Assembly (NCBI GenBank): GCA_964628055.1
Contig: CAZVNL010000014.1
Location: forward strand, 1-58,274
Direction of reading: 5' to 3'
Length of the DNA stretch: 58,274 nt
Origin: CAZBEL01 sp964628055
GTDB taxonomy: Bacteria; Fidelibacterota; Marinisomatia; Marinisomatales; TCS56
The notes below the pieces were generated by a model that saw only the letters and a program-made list of their open reading frames with translations, had not been told where the DNA came from and did not search any database. Position numbers and translations under genes: made by a program. Every line of letters begins with the position of its first letter. Positions within the stretch are counted from its first letter, which is position 1. This document shows positions 8,728-17,337 of this stretch, piece by piece.

Positions 8728-9750
8728 TTGCAAACCTTAGCTGACCTGGCAACCCTGGTGGGAGGAACTCCCGTGGGAGATTCCCAAACACCCATCTCCG
8801 GCGTGTCGGAGATCCAACGGGGTAAAACCGGCACCATTACTTTTTTGAGCAATCTGAAGTACAAACGTTACGTTGCTACTACGAAGGCTTCGGCGATCAT
8901 CACTACCGATGCTTCCCTGTTGATGGGCAAACCGGGGATCATCGTCCCGAACCCGCAACTGGCCGTGGTGAAGATTCTCCAGGTGTTTCATCCCCCAAAA
9001 GTGGCTTATGCGCCCGGTATCCATCGCACGGCGGTTGTTGATCCCACTGCTGAACTTGGCGAAGCGGTTGCCGTGGGAGCGTTCACCGTTATTGAATCCG
9101 GTGCCAAGATTGGCGATGGGACGCGCATCGGTCCCCAGTGTTTCATCGGCGGAGAGGCCGTTTTAGGTAATGAATGTATCTTGTTTCCGGGAGTGCAAAT
9201 CTATTCCCGGTGTGTCCTTGGCCACCGGGTCGTTGTGCATAGTGGGACGGTGATTGGGAGCGACGGTTTTGGGTTTGTCACCGAGGAGGACGTACATCAT
9301 AAAATTCCCCAGGTGGGACGGGTAGTTATGGGGGATGATGTGGAAATCGGCGCCAACTGTGCTTTTGACCGGGGGACCCTGGGGGATACCATTATTGGCC
9401 CAGCGTGTAAATTTGATAATTTAGTGCACATTGCCCACAACGTCCGCATTGGCGCCGGTTGTCTCTTGACGGCCCACGTGGCGGTGGCAGGGAGTGTGGT
9501 TGTCGGTGATTATTGTATTTTTGCCGGTCAAGCTGGCGTGGCACCGCACTTGACCATTGGCGATAAGGCTGTTTTTGCCGCTAAAACTGGTGTAACCAAA
9601 TCCCTGCCGGGGAACAAAGTCTACGCCGGGATGCCGGCCCGGGAAATACGTGAGCAGCATAAACGCGAAGCCGTCCTAACGGAGATTGAAAGGATTAAAA
9701 GACGCCTGGGCCGTTTGGAAAAACATTCAACTCTAACTCTGGATACTTAA
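8728..9750 (+). CDS. lpxD: UDP-3-O-acylglucosamine N-acyltransferase
   Basis: Third step of lipid A synthesis: N-acylation of UDP-3-O-acyl-glucosamine. The N-terminal uridine-binding domain (about 1-100) contains ISGVSEIQRGKTGTITFLSN. It is followed by a left-handed hexapeptide beta-helix, with the catalytic His in NLVHIAHNV, and a C-terminal helix. Length 340 aa is typical. The start is TTG 8728, chosen because homology begins at once (LADLATLVGG) and no ATG lies nearby; a ribosome site is not obvious, so coupling to skp 15 nt upstream is likely. Its TAA shares one base with the ATG of lpxC (TAATG). Confidence 0.95.
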   Translation: MQTLADLATLVGGTPVGDSQTPISGVSEIQRGKTGTITFLSNLKYKRYVATTKASAIITTDASLLMGKPGIIVPNPQLAVVKILQVFHPPKVAYAPGIHRTAVVDPTAELGEAVAVGAFTVIESGAKIGDGTRIGPQCFIGGEAVLGNECILFPGVQIYSRCVLGHRVVVHSGTVIGSDGFGFVTEEDVHHKIPQVGRVVMGDDVEIGANCAFDRGTLGDTIIGPACKFDNLVHIAHNVRIGAGCLLTAHVAVAGSVVVGDYCIFAGQAGVAPHLTIGDKAVFAAKTGVTKSLPGNKVYAGMPAREIREQHKREAVLTEIERIKRRLGRLEKHSTLTLDT

Positions 9751-11147
9751 TGGATAGGAAACAGCGCACCATTGCTAAACCCGCTTCCTGTGTGGGGGTG
9801 GGGCTCCACACCGGCGTAGAAAGCACGGTTACTTTTAAACCCGCCCCGGTGGGATTTGGCATTCGCTTTCACCGCATGGACGTGAAGGGATGCCCCGAAA
9901 TCCGTGCCGACATTGACCACGTGGTGGATATTTCTCGGGGAACCACCATTGAAAAAGATGGTGTTCGTATTTACACCGTGGAGCATACCCTGGCGGCTGT
10001 GACGGGACTCGGAATTGACAATGCCCTCATCGAGCTGACCAATAAAGAACCTCCCGTTATGGACGGGAGCGCCAAAGATTTTGTGGACGCGCTCCTCGCA
10101 GCCGGGTTCGTGGAACAGGACGCCCCGCGGGAAGTGCTGGATATCGACGAAGCCGTGACCTATTCCGATCCCACCCAGGGTATTGATATCCACGTCTTGC
10201 CGTCGGACCGTTTCCGCGTTACCTTTATGATCGATTACAAGTTTCCTTCCCTGGGGACCCAGTACACGGCTATTTACAACATGGAAAAAGATTTTGCTCA
10301 GCAGATCGCCCCTTCACGTACCTTCTGTTTTTTAAGCGAGGTGGAGTCGTTAAAAGAACAAAGCCTGATTAAAGGCGGTAACTTGAACAATGCCGTTGTG
10401 ATCGTCGATAAAACCATCGATAAAAAAGAATCCGATCGCCTGCGCCGCCTCTTTGGCATCAAGGAGGAAATAAGCTTGGGTACCAACGGCATTTTGAACG
10501 GGAAAAAATTGCGCTTCAACAACGAGCCTGTGCGGCATAAAGCCCTGGATTTAATCGGGGACTTGGCCCTGCTGGGGATGCCCATAAAGGGGCATATCAT
10601 TGCCGCCCGGAGCGGTCATGCTGCCAACGTTGCATTGGTGCGCAAAATTAAGAAGGTCTACGAGAAGAAGATTATTCAGAAACGGTATCAACAATGGGTG
10701 TCCAATAATTATCTTTTAGATATCAACGGGATTCTGAAATTATTGCCTCACCGTTACCCCTTTGCGCTGGTAGATCGGATCGTGGATATGACTTTGGGGG
10801 AACGCCTGACGGCCATCAAGAATGTAACCATAAACGAACCGTTCTTTCAGGGGCATTTCCCCGGGCAGCCGATAATGCCGGGAGTACTGATCCTGGAAGC
10901 CATGGCGCAGGCCGGAGCGTTCATGGTATTGAACAGTGTGGAGAACCCGCTTACCAAGAACATGTTTTTCTCGACCGTGGAAAGGGCCAAGTTTCGCCAT
11001 CCAGTCATCCCCGGCGACCAACTGAATTTGGAAATGGAGCTAATGAAATTGCGCTTGGGGGCTTGTAAGATTAAAGGCCTTGCTACCGTGGGGGGACGCG
11101 TGGTCGCTGAAGCAATTTTCATGGCCAATATCGTCGATCGAGTATAA
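9750..11147 (+). CDS. lpxC/fabZ: Bifunctional LpxC deacetylase / FabZ dehydratase fusion
   Basis: Combines the committed lipid A step (zinc UDP-3-O-acyl-GlcNAc deacetylase) with (3R)-hydroxyacyl-ACP dehydratase of fatty acid synthesis. LpxC spans about 1-305: zinc ligands H79 (EHTLAA), H263 and D267 (HKALDLIGD), and the general acid H290 (SGHAAN), with the same spacing as in E. coli. A linker follows, then FabZ from about 320: LLPHRYPF, the catalytic H369 in GHFPGQPIMPG, and E383 in LEAMAQAGA. Length 465 aa. This fusion is known from Bacteroidetes and other FCB groups and is one of the best taxonomic hints here. It overlaps lpxD by one base. Confidence 0.97.
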   Translation: MDRKQRTIAKPASCVGVGLHTGVESTVTFKPAPVGFGIRFHRMDVKGCPEIRADIDHVVDISRGTTIEKDGVRIYTVEHTLAAVTGLGIDNALIELTNKEPPVMDGSAKDFVDALLAAGFVEQDAPREVLDIDEAVTYSDPTQGIDIHVLPSDRFRVTFMIDYKFPSLGTQYTAIYNMEKDFAQQIAPSRTFCFLSEVESLKEQSLIKGGNLNNAVVIVDKTIDKKESDRLRRLFGIKEEISLGTNGILNGKKLRFNNEPVRHKALDLIGDLALLGMPIKGHIIAARSGHAANVALVRKIKKVYEKKIIQKRYQQWVSNNYLLDINGILKLLPHRYPFALVDRIVDMTLGERLTAIKNVTINEPFFQGHFPGQPIMPGVLILEAMAQAGAFMVLNSVENPLTKNMFFSTVERAKFRHPVIPGDQLNLEMELMKLRLGACKIKGLATVGGRVVAEAIFMANIVDRV

Positions 11148-11149
11148 GT

Positions 11150-11929
11150 CTGTCACCTCCTACGAATATCCACCCCACTGCGTTGATTGATCCCGGCGCT
11201 GAACTGGGCGAGAGTGTTTCCGTGGGGGTGTGCACAGTCATTGAAGATGGAGTGACCATCGGGGACCACGTCACCATCGGGAATTTTACCACCATCAGGA
11301 GGGGGACACGGATCGGTGCACATTGCCAGATATTCCACAATTGCTCTATAGGGGAAGCTCCCCAGGATTTAAAATACCAGGGGGAAGCCACTCAAGTTCA
11401 TATCGGGAATCATGTGATTATTCGGGAGTCGGTGACTATTAACCGTGGAACGGCGGCCTTGGGCATTACCCGGATCGGGGACCATTCCCTGTTAATGGCT
11501 TATTGCCATGTGGCGCACGATTGTCAGTTAGGGAAAAATGTGGTTCTAGCGAATCTGACCACCTTGGGAGGCCATGTATATTTGGAGGATTACGTTTCCC
11601 TGGGAGGGGGGGTGTTGGTGCATCAATTTTGTCGGGTTGGGAGCCACGCTTTCGTGGGAGGCGGTTATAGAATCGTGCAAGATGTTCCCCCGTACATTCT
11701 GGCTGCTGGCGAACCTTTGCGCTATGCCGGCATTAACCGGGTGGGCCTCCGGCGCCGGGGGTTCTCCACCGACACCTGCCAGGCAATCAAAAAGGCCTAT
11801 CGCCTGTACTTCCGTTCCAACTACCAGCGTTCGGCTGCCCTGACGGCCATCGAGAAAGAGTTGGATTCTACTCCCGAGGTTGAACATATTATCAAATTCA
11901 TCCGCGCCAGCGAACGTGGCATCCTCTGA
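11150..11929 (+). CDS. lpxA: UDP-N-acetylglucosamine O-acyltransferase, probable CTG start
   Basis: First step of lipid A synthesis. The hexapeptide beta-helix is complete, with the catalytic His in CHVAHDCQLG, then TTLGGHVYLEDYVSLGGG, and the C-terminal helical domain (GINRVGLRRRGFS...). The conserved N-terminus (T)NIHPTALIDPGAELG is encoded from 11162 on, upstream of the first standard start (TTG 11183), which would cut off NIHPTA. In frame after the lpxC stop (11145-11147) the only near-cognate start is CTG 11150, two bases later; ATA 11144 is less likely. I choose CTG 11150, giving about 259 aa, a normal length. Expression would rely on reinitiation from lpxC. Confidence 0.9.
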   Translation: MSPPTNIHPTALIDPGAELGESVSVGVCTVIEDGVTIGDHVTIGNFTTIRRGTRIGAHCQIFHNCSIGEAPQDLKYQGEATQVHIGNHVIIRESVTINRGTAALGITRIGDHSLLMAYCHVAHDCQLGKNVVLANLTTLGGHVYLEDYVSLGGGVLVHQFCRVGSHAFVGGGYRIVQDVPPYILAAGEPLRYAGINRVGLRRRGFSTDTCQAIKKAYRLYFRSNYQRSAALTAIEKELDSTPEVEHIIKFIRASERGIL

Positions 11930-11946
11930 TACTACCTTGCCTGCAC

Positions 11947-12669
11947 ATGTTTCCTCGATTCACGCTCTGTTTTTTCCTCCTACTCTTTAAAGCAATACCT
12001 CTATCAGCTCAAGGGCTCTCCTTTGATTTATCCGCTGTACCGGACAGTCTGTTTCGCGCGCAGGTAAAGCCCCTTATGAGTGCGGTATCCCTCAAGATAG
12101 GCCACCATCCATTTTATGACCGCGCTGGCCGCTCTCGATTCCGTTGGGGAGTCTCCTTAGGGTGGGGACAGAATTATGGCAACCGCACCCTTACTGGAAA
12201 AACGATCCCCGGTTTTCCCCTCCTCCACGGGGCAATCCTGGTCTCCAACAACATGTTCCTTACAGGGAGTCTGAGCGGTTTTATTTCCGGAGAAGACTTG
12301 GTCCACCTTACCAGCTATGGTCTCGATTTGTTCATCACTGAATCGGAAGCTCAGGAGTGGTCAGCCTGCGTCGTCCTGGGGCGGTTGGAGGGTCCCCGCC
12401 ACCTGGATAGTAGGACAATTGATTTTCTCCTCCGGAGAAACCAGGGAACCAGGCGCTATCCTTATCAGTACGGAGTAGGTATTAGTAACTATACCACACG
12501 TATCACCATGCCCCATGACCCTCCCGTACCTGATAGGATCAAGTCCAGCGTTCCTTATTATTTCACCTCTGTGATCGTTCCGGTGCGGCGGTTCAATATA
12601 GGCCTCCAGGTTAAAGTGGCTTCCCAATTACTGAATCTGTCCGTGGACTTAATACGAGGGGTACGTTAG
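11947..12669 (+). CDS. Conserved-looking exported protein of unknown function
   Basis: I do not recognise this 240-aa protein. It has a clear signal peptide (MFPRFTLCFFLLLFKAIPLSAQ) and a mature part with alternating polar and hydrophobic residues and many Gly/aromatic pairs (WGVSLGWGQNYGN, LLHGAILVSNNMFLTGSLSGF). This suggests beta-strands, either a small outer-membrane barrel or a periplasmic beta protein. It lies 17 nt after lpxA, and its TAG shares one base with the GTG of dxr (TAGTG), so it is translated as part of the envelope operon. No cysteines suited to a lipobox are seen. Confidence 0.75.
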   Translation: MFPRFTLCFFLLLFKAIPLSAQGLSFDLSAVPDSLFRAQVKPLMSAVSLKIGHHPFYDRAGRSRFRWGVSLGWGQNYGNRTLTGKTIPGFPLLHGAILVSNNMFLTGSLSGFISGEDLVHLTSYGLDLFITESEAQEWSACVVLGRLEGPRHLDSRTIDFLLRRNQGTRRYPYQYGVGISNYTTRITMPHDPPVPDRIKSSVPYYFTSVIVPVRRFNIGLQVKVASQLLNLSVDLIRGVR

Positions 12670-13823
12670 TGGCTCGTCGGCTGACGATTCTCGGCTCCAC
12701 CGGCTCCATCGGCGTAAATACCCTAAGGGTCGTTGATAATCTGACTTCTCAGTTTGAGGTGGTGGGTTTATCCACCTACCACCAGAGTGATCTAATTGTG
12801 GAACAGGCCCTGAAGTATGGTCCGGAAGCCGTCGCCGTGGTGGATGAAGCGGCTGGGGAGCAGGTAATTAAGCGGCTGGCCGGGGCGGATATCGAGGTGC
12901 TCTCTGGTCGTGAGGGTCTGCTCGAACTCTCCGCCCGCAAGGATGTTGATCTGCTCTTGAACGGTTTAGTGGGTTCTGCGGGCATGGAACCTACCTTGTT
13001 GGCTCTGGAAGCTGGTATAGACGTGGCCTTGAGTAATAAGGAAAGCCTGGTCATGGCCGGTAGTTTGATTCAGGAGGCCAAAGAGCGAACCGGTGCCCAG
13101 GTTTTTCCTGTAGACAGTGAGCATTCGGCCCTCTGGCAGTGTTTTCAAGGGGAGTCGATCGAGGATGTGAGGCGCATCATTTTAACCGGGAGTGGGGGGC
13201 CTTTTCGCCAGCGGGATCGTAAATCTTTTACGCATATTACTCCGGAAGAAGCCTTACGGCACCCCAACTGGAAAATGGGAAAGAAGATTACCATCGACTC
13301 GGCCACCATGATGAATAAGGGACTGGAGGTTATCGAAGCGCATTGGCTTTTCGGATTAAGTCCGGATGCCATTGATATCGTCATTCATCCCCAATCCATC
13401 ATTCATTCTCTGGTAGAGTTCAAAGATGGTTCCGTCAAGGCTCAGTTGGGGGTCCCGGATATGAAAATCCCCATTCAATATGCCCTGACCCATCCACGGC
13501 ATCGAGAGGCCAATTGGGAACGGTTGAACTTAATCGAGGTGGGGAGCATGGATTTTGCAGCCCCAGATCTGGAGCGGTTCCCATGTATTAAATTGGCTTA
13601 CCGGGCTTTACGCCGTGGTGGGACCCAGCCGGCGGTGTTGAACGTAGCCAACGAACAGGCTGTGTACCGCTTTTTAGCGGGTGAGATTCCCTTTACCCAT
13701 ATCCCGCTTATTATCGAGGCTGCCGGGGAGGCGCACGCCTGGCTTGCCAAACCTTCCCTAAGCGATCTACAACAGTTGGAGCGGTGGGCGACGCATTTTG
13801 TTAGAGCGTATAAAATTGGATGA
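12669..13823 (+). CDS. dxr: 1-deoxy-D-xylulose-5-phosphate reductoisomerase
   Basis: Second step of the MEP isoprenoid pathway, NADPH-dependent, feeding the UppS reaction encoded at the start of the operon. ILGSTGSIGVNTL (residues 7-19) is the NADPH-binding motif, NKESLVMAG is conserved, PVDSEHSALWQC and LTGSGGPFR (about 173-181) are active-site regions, and MNKGLEVIEAHWLFG binds metal and substrate. Length 384 aa is typical. The GTG start overlaps the upstream stop by one base. Followed by a 66-bp gap and rseP. Confidence 0.97.
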   Translation: MARRLTILGSTGSIGVNTLRVVDNLTSQFEVVGLSTYHQSDLIVEQALKYGPEAVAVVDEAAGEQVIKRLAGADIEVLSGREGLLELSARKDVDLLLNGLVGSAGMEPTLLALEAGIDVALSNKESLVMAGSLIQEAKERTGAQVFPVDSEHSALWQCFQGESIEDVRRIILTGSGGPFRQRDRKSFTHITPEEALRHPNWKMGKKITIDSATMMNKGLEVIEAHWLFGLSPDAIDIVIHPQSIIHSLVEFKDGSVKAQLGVPDMKIPIQYALTHPRHREANWERLNLIEVGSMDFAAPDLERFPCIKLAYRALRRGGTQPAVLNVANEQAVYRFLAGEIPFTHIPLIIEAAGEAHAWLAKPSLSDLQQLERWATHFVRAYKIG

Positions 13824-13889
13824 ACTTTTGTAACTTACTGGTAGAGCTTTAATCTAAGTGCAAAGTAAGAGAGTGATTGGTATAATCTT

Positions 13890-15065
13890 ATGACGACCTT
13901 GTGGGCCACGATTATTGTTATCGGTGTGTTGGTGTTTGTCCATGAGTTGGGCCACTACCTCGCTGCCCGAGCTGGCGGAGTTCGTGTGGATCGTTTCTCC
14001 GTGGGTTTCCCGCCCCGTTTCATCACCTTTACTTCGGTAGCCCAGGGGTGGAGCATACAGGTATTTTTTTTCCGCTGGGAATCTTCCGGTAAAAAGACGT
14101 GGGGACCGGTGTGGGAAGCGTTTCTCTCCCGCCCTGGACGTCGGGGCAGTGGCACGGAGTACTGCCTGGCCCTCATTCCTCTGGGAGGCTATGTAAAAAT
14201 GGCCGGGCTCATCGATGAAAGCCTGGACACCACCATCACCCACGCCCCTGACGAACTACTCAGCAAACCTTCCTGGATCCAAATGGGAGTCATGAGTGCC
14301 GGGGTAGTGATGAATATCCTGTTAGCCTTTATCCTTTTTACCGGCGTGATTATGAAAACGGGCCTGCCCGAAGTGAGTGACGAGCCGGTGGTGGCTCAGG
14401 TGCTGGAGGGAATGCCGGCAGAGGAGATCGGTCTTCAACCCGGCGACCGGATCATTTCCATCGACGGTCAGGCAATCTCTTCCTGGATGGAACTATCCAA
14501 TATTATCCACCAGATTCCTCGAACAGCTGTTGAACTGCAAATAGAGCGTGATGGAAACGTCTTTCGCCAAAAAGTCGTGACCTATTACCAGGTCGTTCTA
14601 CAGGAAGGACATCCGGATACCCTGGGGGCCATCGGGATCGCCCCAGAATTTTATTATCGACCGGTGGGTTTTTTAGCATCTATGCAGGCGGGGGCCCAGT
14701 CAACCCTCAATAGTTTTTCCATAATCATCACCTCCCTCCGCATGCTGGTGACCGGCCAAGCCTCCCTGAAAGACCTGGGAGGACCCATTATGATCGCCCA
14801 GTTGGCCGGTGAAACTGCCAAGGCCGGTTGGATTCCCCTCTTAACCTTTATTGCCCTCATTAGTGTCAACCTCGCTTTTATTAACATCCTCCCCATACCG
14901 GGATTGGATGGGGGTCATATTTTAGTAACCTTCATAGAACTGATTTCCCGGAGAAAGCTTACCATCAAGGTCAGGTTGGTTATTCAGCAGATTGGCATGG
15001 CCTTTCTCTTATTATTAATGGCCACAGTTATATTGAACGATATTGGGCGACTGTTTATAAAGTAA
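13890..15065 (+). CDS. rseP: Site-2 protease family zinc metalloprotease RseP
   Basis: Inner-membrane M50 protease that cleaves membrane-embedded regulators or signal peptides. HELGH (residues 18-22) in the first membrane segment and NILPIPGLDGGH in a late segment give the zinc site. One PDZ domain lies at about 165-240. Between GFPPRF (about 44) and TEYCLALIPLGGYVKMAG (about 90) there is an extra stretch of about 35-40 aa relative to E. coli-type proteins, containing FFFRWESSGKKTW. Length 391 aa is otherwise usual. Start is ATG 13890 with no clear ribosome site; TATAAT occurs three bases before it, probably by chance. It closes the envelope operon and converges on the DUF3108 gene, overlapping it by 11 nt. 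Confidence 0.94.
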   Translation: MTTLWATIIVIGVLVFVHELGHYLAARAGGVRVDRFSVGFPPRFITFTSVAQGWSIQVFFFRWESSGKKTWGPVWEAFLSRPGRRGSGTEYCLALIPLGGYVKMAGLIDESLDTTITHAPDELLSKPSWIQMGVMSAGVVMNILLAFILFTGVIMKTGLPEVSDEPVVAQVLEGMPAEEIGLQPGDRIISIDGQAISSWMELSNIIHQIPRTAVELQIERDGNVFRQKVVTYYQVVLQEGHPDTLGAIGIAPEFYYRPVGFLASMQAGAQSTLNSFSIIITSLRMLVTGQASLKDLGGPIMIAQLAGETAKAGWIPLLTFIALISVNLAFINILPIPGLDGGHILVTFIELISRRKLTIKVRLVIQQIGMAFLLLLMATVILNDIGRLFIK

Positions 15066-15765
15066 CCTTTTTTAATCGCAACAGTAACGAGCCGTATTTT
15101 AGTTTAATCTGAATCTGCACGGGCAGACGCAGTTTATCATCGCTGAACCAGATTTGTACATCCCCCTGGTTTTTAAAGAGGGCCTTGCCTCTGCGAAAGG
15201 GACGTACGACCAACGAGGGAAAGGTGCCCGCAGGGGTGTTGACGATTTCTTTTCCCGTGACTTTTAACTGAAATTCAGTAGTCTTGTTGTTTTCGAAGGT
15301 GGTGTAGTGGAACGACTGTCCCGCTTTCAGGGGGGTCGTCCGTAAATAATAGAAAAGGGAGTAAGGGTCCCGTAACGGATGATCCACGGTATTGGTATCA
15401 TTGTTCACGATGGCTGTGGAGTCTCGGTAATTGATTACCATTTCCAGTTCTTTACGGTAGTTCCCCTCACGGATGCGTTTCACCTGTTTATGGGTGAAGA
15501 GGCCCTTCTGGTCAATCCAAATGTCCACTCGATCACGTATTTTGTAGAGGCGGTCAGCGACAGCCCCGGTCTTCGCTAAAAATTGCACGTGGAAGGTGGG
15601 GTAACCATTGACAGTGTCAACAGTGAGAACCCTTAAAAAGGCTTTCCCCGCCGGAATGAATTCAAACTGGGCGGTGTATTCTAATTCTTCACCCACCGCA
15701 AAGGGTATTTCTTGCCCCAGGGCCAAGGCACCGAGGAGAATGGATAGGAAAGGGAGTCGATTCAC
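15055..15765 (-). CDS. DUF3108-family exported protein
   Basis: Periplasmic or outer-membrane-associated protein of about 236 aa. I start it at GTG 15763-15765, four bases after the tsaC stop, which gives the signal peptide MNRLPFLSILLGALALGQ; a longer upstream frame overlaps tsaC and is unlikely. The mature protein has DUF3108 features: VGEELEYTAQFEFIPAGKAFL, KIRDRVDIWID, RDPYSLFYYLRT near the middle and VWFSDD-like VQIWFSDDKLRLPVQIQIKLKYGS near the end. The function of the family is not established; a beta-rich, LolA-like fold has been suggested. Last gene of the lpxL-tsaC unit. Confidence 0.8.
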   Translation of the reverse strand: MNRLPFLSILLGALALGQEIPFAVGEELEYTAQFEFIPAGKAFLRVLTVDTVNGYPTFHVQFLAKTGAVADRLYKIRDRVDIWIDQKGLFTHKQVKRIREGNYRKELEMVINYRDSTAIVNNDTNTVDHPLRDPYSLFYYLRTTPLKAGQSFHYTTFENNKTTEFQLKVTGKEIVNTPAGTFPSLVVRPFRRGKALFKNQGDVQIWFSDDKLRLPVQIQIKLKYGSLLLRLKKVTL

Positions 15766-15769
15766 GGGG

Positions 15770-16345
15770 TTAAGGTCTGATGCGAATGAGACGGTTGTGC
15801 TGGACTTGGTAGATAGAGGACCCTGGGGAAGGGGGCAGAGGGCCAGCATCGATGAGTAGGGCAATTTCTTTACTGAACTCCAGGAGAATCCGCTCCGGGT
15901 CATTGAGGGGCGGTCGACCACTGCGGTTGACGCTGGTCGTGGTGATGGGATGACCGAATTTTGCCACCAACGGAGAGGGAAAAGGGTGTTGTGGTACGCG
16001 GATGCCTAGGGTGTGGCCGGAGCCTAATACTTTTTCACTTATAATCCCTGGACGCACCGGCACGATGACCGTGCTAGACTCCTGGAGTCGGCGCGCCAAC
16101 AACTGTAGGAGGTCCCCTTCCAAGGTCGTCCAACTCAGAGCGGTAGGGATGTCCGGCGCTACCACGCTCAAGGGACTGGCTCTCCCTTTCAACCTGTTCA
16201 GGCGGTCAATGGCCTGGTCGTTAGTGGCATCCACACCTAAACCGTAGAGGGTGTCCGTGGGGTAGGTCATAATCTCACCTTGGTGCAGTACTTTCAAGGC
16301 CTGTTGGAAAGCGTGCGGGTCGTCTAATGGTAGCCGCTGGAACAC
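15770..16345 (-). CDS. tsaC: L-threonylcarbamoyladenylate synthase (Sua5/YrdC type)
   Basis: Makes threonylcarbamoyl-AMP from threonine, bicarbonate and ATP for the universal t6A37 tRNA modification. IMTYPTDTLYGLGVDATN, LKGRASPLSVVAPD (KxRxxxxP type) and TTSVNRSGRPP (SxN motif) are the nucleotide and threonine binding regions. At 191 aa it is the short TsaC form without the Sua5 C-terminal domain. The start is GTG 16343-16345, three bases after the upstream acyltransferase stop. Confidence 0.92.
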   Translation of the reverse strand: MFQRLPLDDPHAFQQALKVLHQGEIMTYPTDTLYGLGVDATNDQAIDRLNRLKGRASPLSVVAPDIPTALSWTTLEGDLLQLLARRLQESSTVIVPVRPGIISEKVLGSGHTLGIRVPQHPFPSPLVAKFGHPITTTSVNRSGRPPLNDPERILLEFSKEIALLIDAGPLPPSPGSSIYQVQHNRLIRIRP

Positions 16346-16348
16346 GGA

Positions 16349-17239
16349 TCATGTATTCGTCGGCTCGCTGGTGGATTTTGATTGGGCTTCCGGCCTCGTT
16401 TTCCAGCGGCGGTGGAACCAGAAGTATTGTTCAGGGTATTTGCGGACTTCCTTTTCCAGCAGGGAAGTGAAGGACTGAGTAATGTTCTCCACCGTGGCGG
16501 GGTTGGGAATGACTACCGGTTCAAATTTCAGGTGATAGCTGTTTCCGGTCTGGCTGCATGTGGCGAAGATTATGGGCGCTCCGGTCTGGAGATGAAACCG
16601 AGCAGCCCCTTTCGGAGTGGAAGCAAGGCGCCCGAGGAAGGGGACAAAAACGCCTCGCCGCCGGGCATCCTGGTCGCTGGCCAGCCCGAGAATTTTATTG
16701 TCTTTCAATGCCTGGTACATGAAGCTCAATCCTGTTTTGCGGTAGAAGATTTCCACCCCGTTGGACTCCCGGATCTCCCTGAAGAAGCGATCGGCTCCGC
16801 GATTCTTTTGTCTGTTGATAATACCCACGATGGGATAACGATTGATTCCCAACCAGGCGGCCAAGATTTCCCAGGCGCCGAAGTGCCCGGTAACCAACGC
16901 TACCCCCCTTTTTTCCTGTAGAGCCCAATCTAAATGCTCCCGGCCGGAAACGGAAATAGCCTCCGCAGGATAGGAATTCGGGAAGGCGAGGAACTGGAGA
17001 AAATTGTGGCTGAAGAAATGGTAGCACTGTTTTAGCACGTTATCCCAGTAAGCTGGGGAGTGTTTTGAAAAGGTATTTTGGAGATTGTTGAGGGCTTCCT
17101 TTTTACGCAGGGGGAGCACCTGATAGAAGAATTTAGCCAAGCGATGGGCCCACTGCTTCCGCTTGGCCGGGGTATGGCGCTTAAGTCGCATTGATAGAAA
17201 AACCAGGGCTCGATAGGTAAGGTGGTGGGCGGACTTCAT
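16349..17239 (-). CDS. LpxL/HtrB-family lysophospholipid/lipid A acyltransferase
   Basis: Inner-membrane acyltransferase of the lipid A late-acylation family, 296 aa. TGHFGAWEI carries the HxxxxE catalytic pair (H119, E124). INRQKNRGADRFF, GLASDQDARRRGVFVPFLG and TPKGAARFHLQTGAPII are the other conserved blocks in order, and EQYFWFHRRWKTRP near the C-terminus is the family end motif. An N-terminal amphipathic or hydrophobic segment anchors the protein. The substrate could be Kdo2-lipid A or a related lipid; with lpx genes close by lipid A is likely. First gene of a three-gene minus-strand unit; starts at ATG 17237-17239. Confidence 0.9.
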   Translation of the reverse strand: MKSAHHLTYRALVFLSMRLKRHTPAKRKQWAHRLAKFFYQVLPLRKKEALNNLQNTFSKHSPAYWDNVLKQCYHFFSHNFLQFLAFPNSYPAEAISVSGREHLDWALQEKRGVALVTGHFGAWEILAAWLGINRYPIVGIINRQKNRGADRFFREIRESNGVEIFYRKTGLSFMYQALKDNKILGLASDQDARRRGVFVPFLGRLASTPKGAARFHLQTGAPIIFATCSQTGNSYHLKFEPVVIPNPATVENITQSFTSLLEKEVRKYPEQYFWFHRRWKTRPEAQSKSTSEPTNT

Positions 17240-17337
17240 GGGGTTGGCAAAATCTTCATCTCGTTTGTCCCAAATCTAAGGTAATTTCCCGGTGTGCAAC
17301 ATCGAAATTCCAGGGTATTTTCGTTGAAAATAGACCG

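Noticed and set aside
13881..13886. TATAAT just upstream of rseP as a promoter
   Set aside because: It lies only 3 bp before the start codon with no -35 at the right distance, so the transcript would begin inside the gene.
15766..15921. Longer DUF3108 protein starting inside tsaC
   Set aside because: Adds a non-signal-like leader overlapping tsaC; GTG 15765 gives a clean signal peptide right after the tsaC stop.
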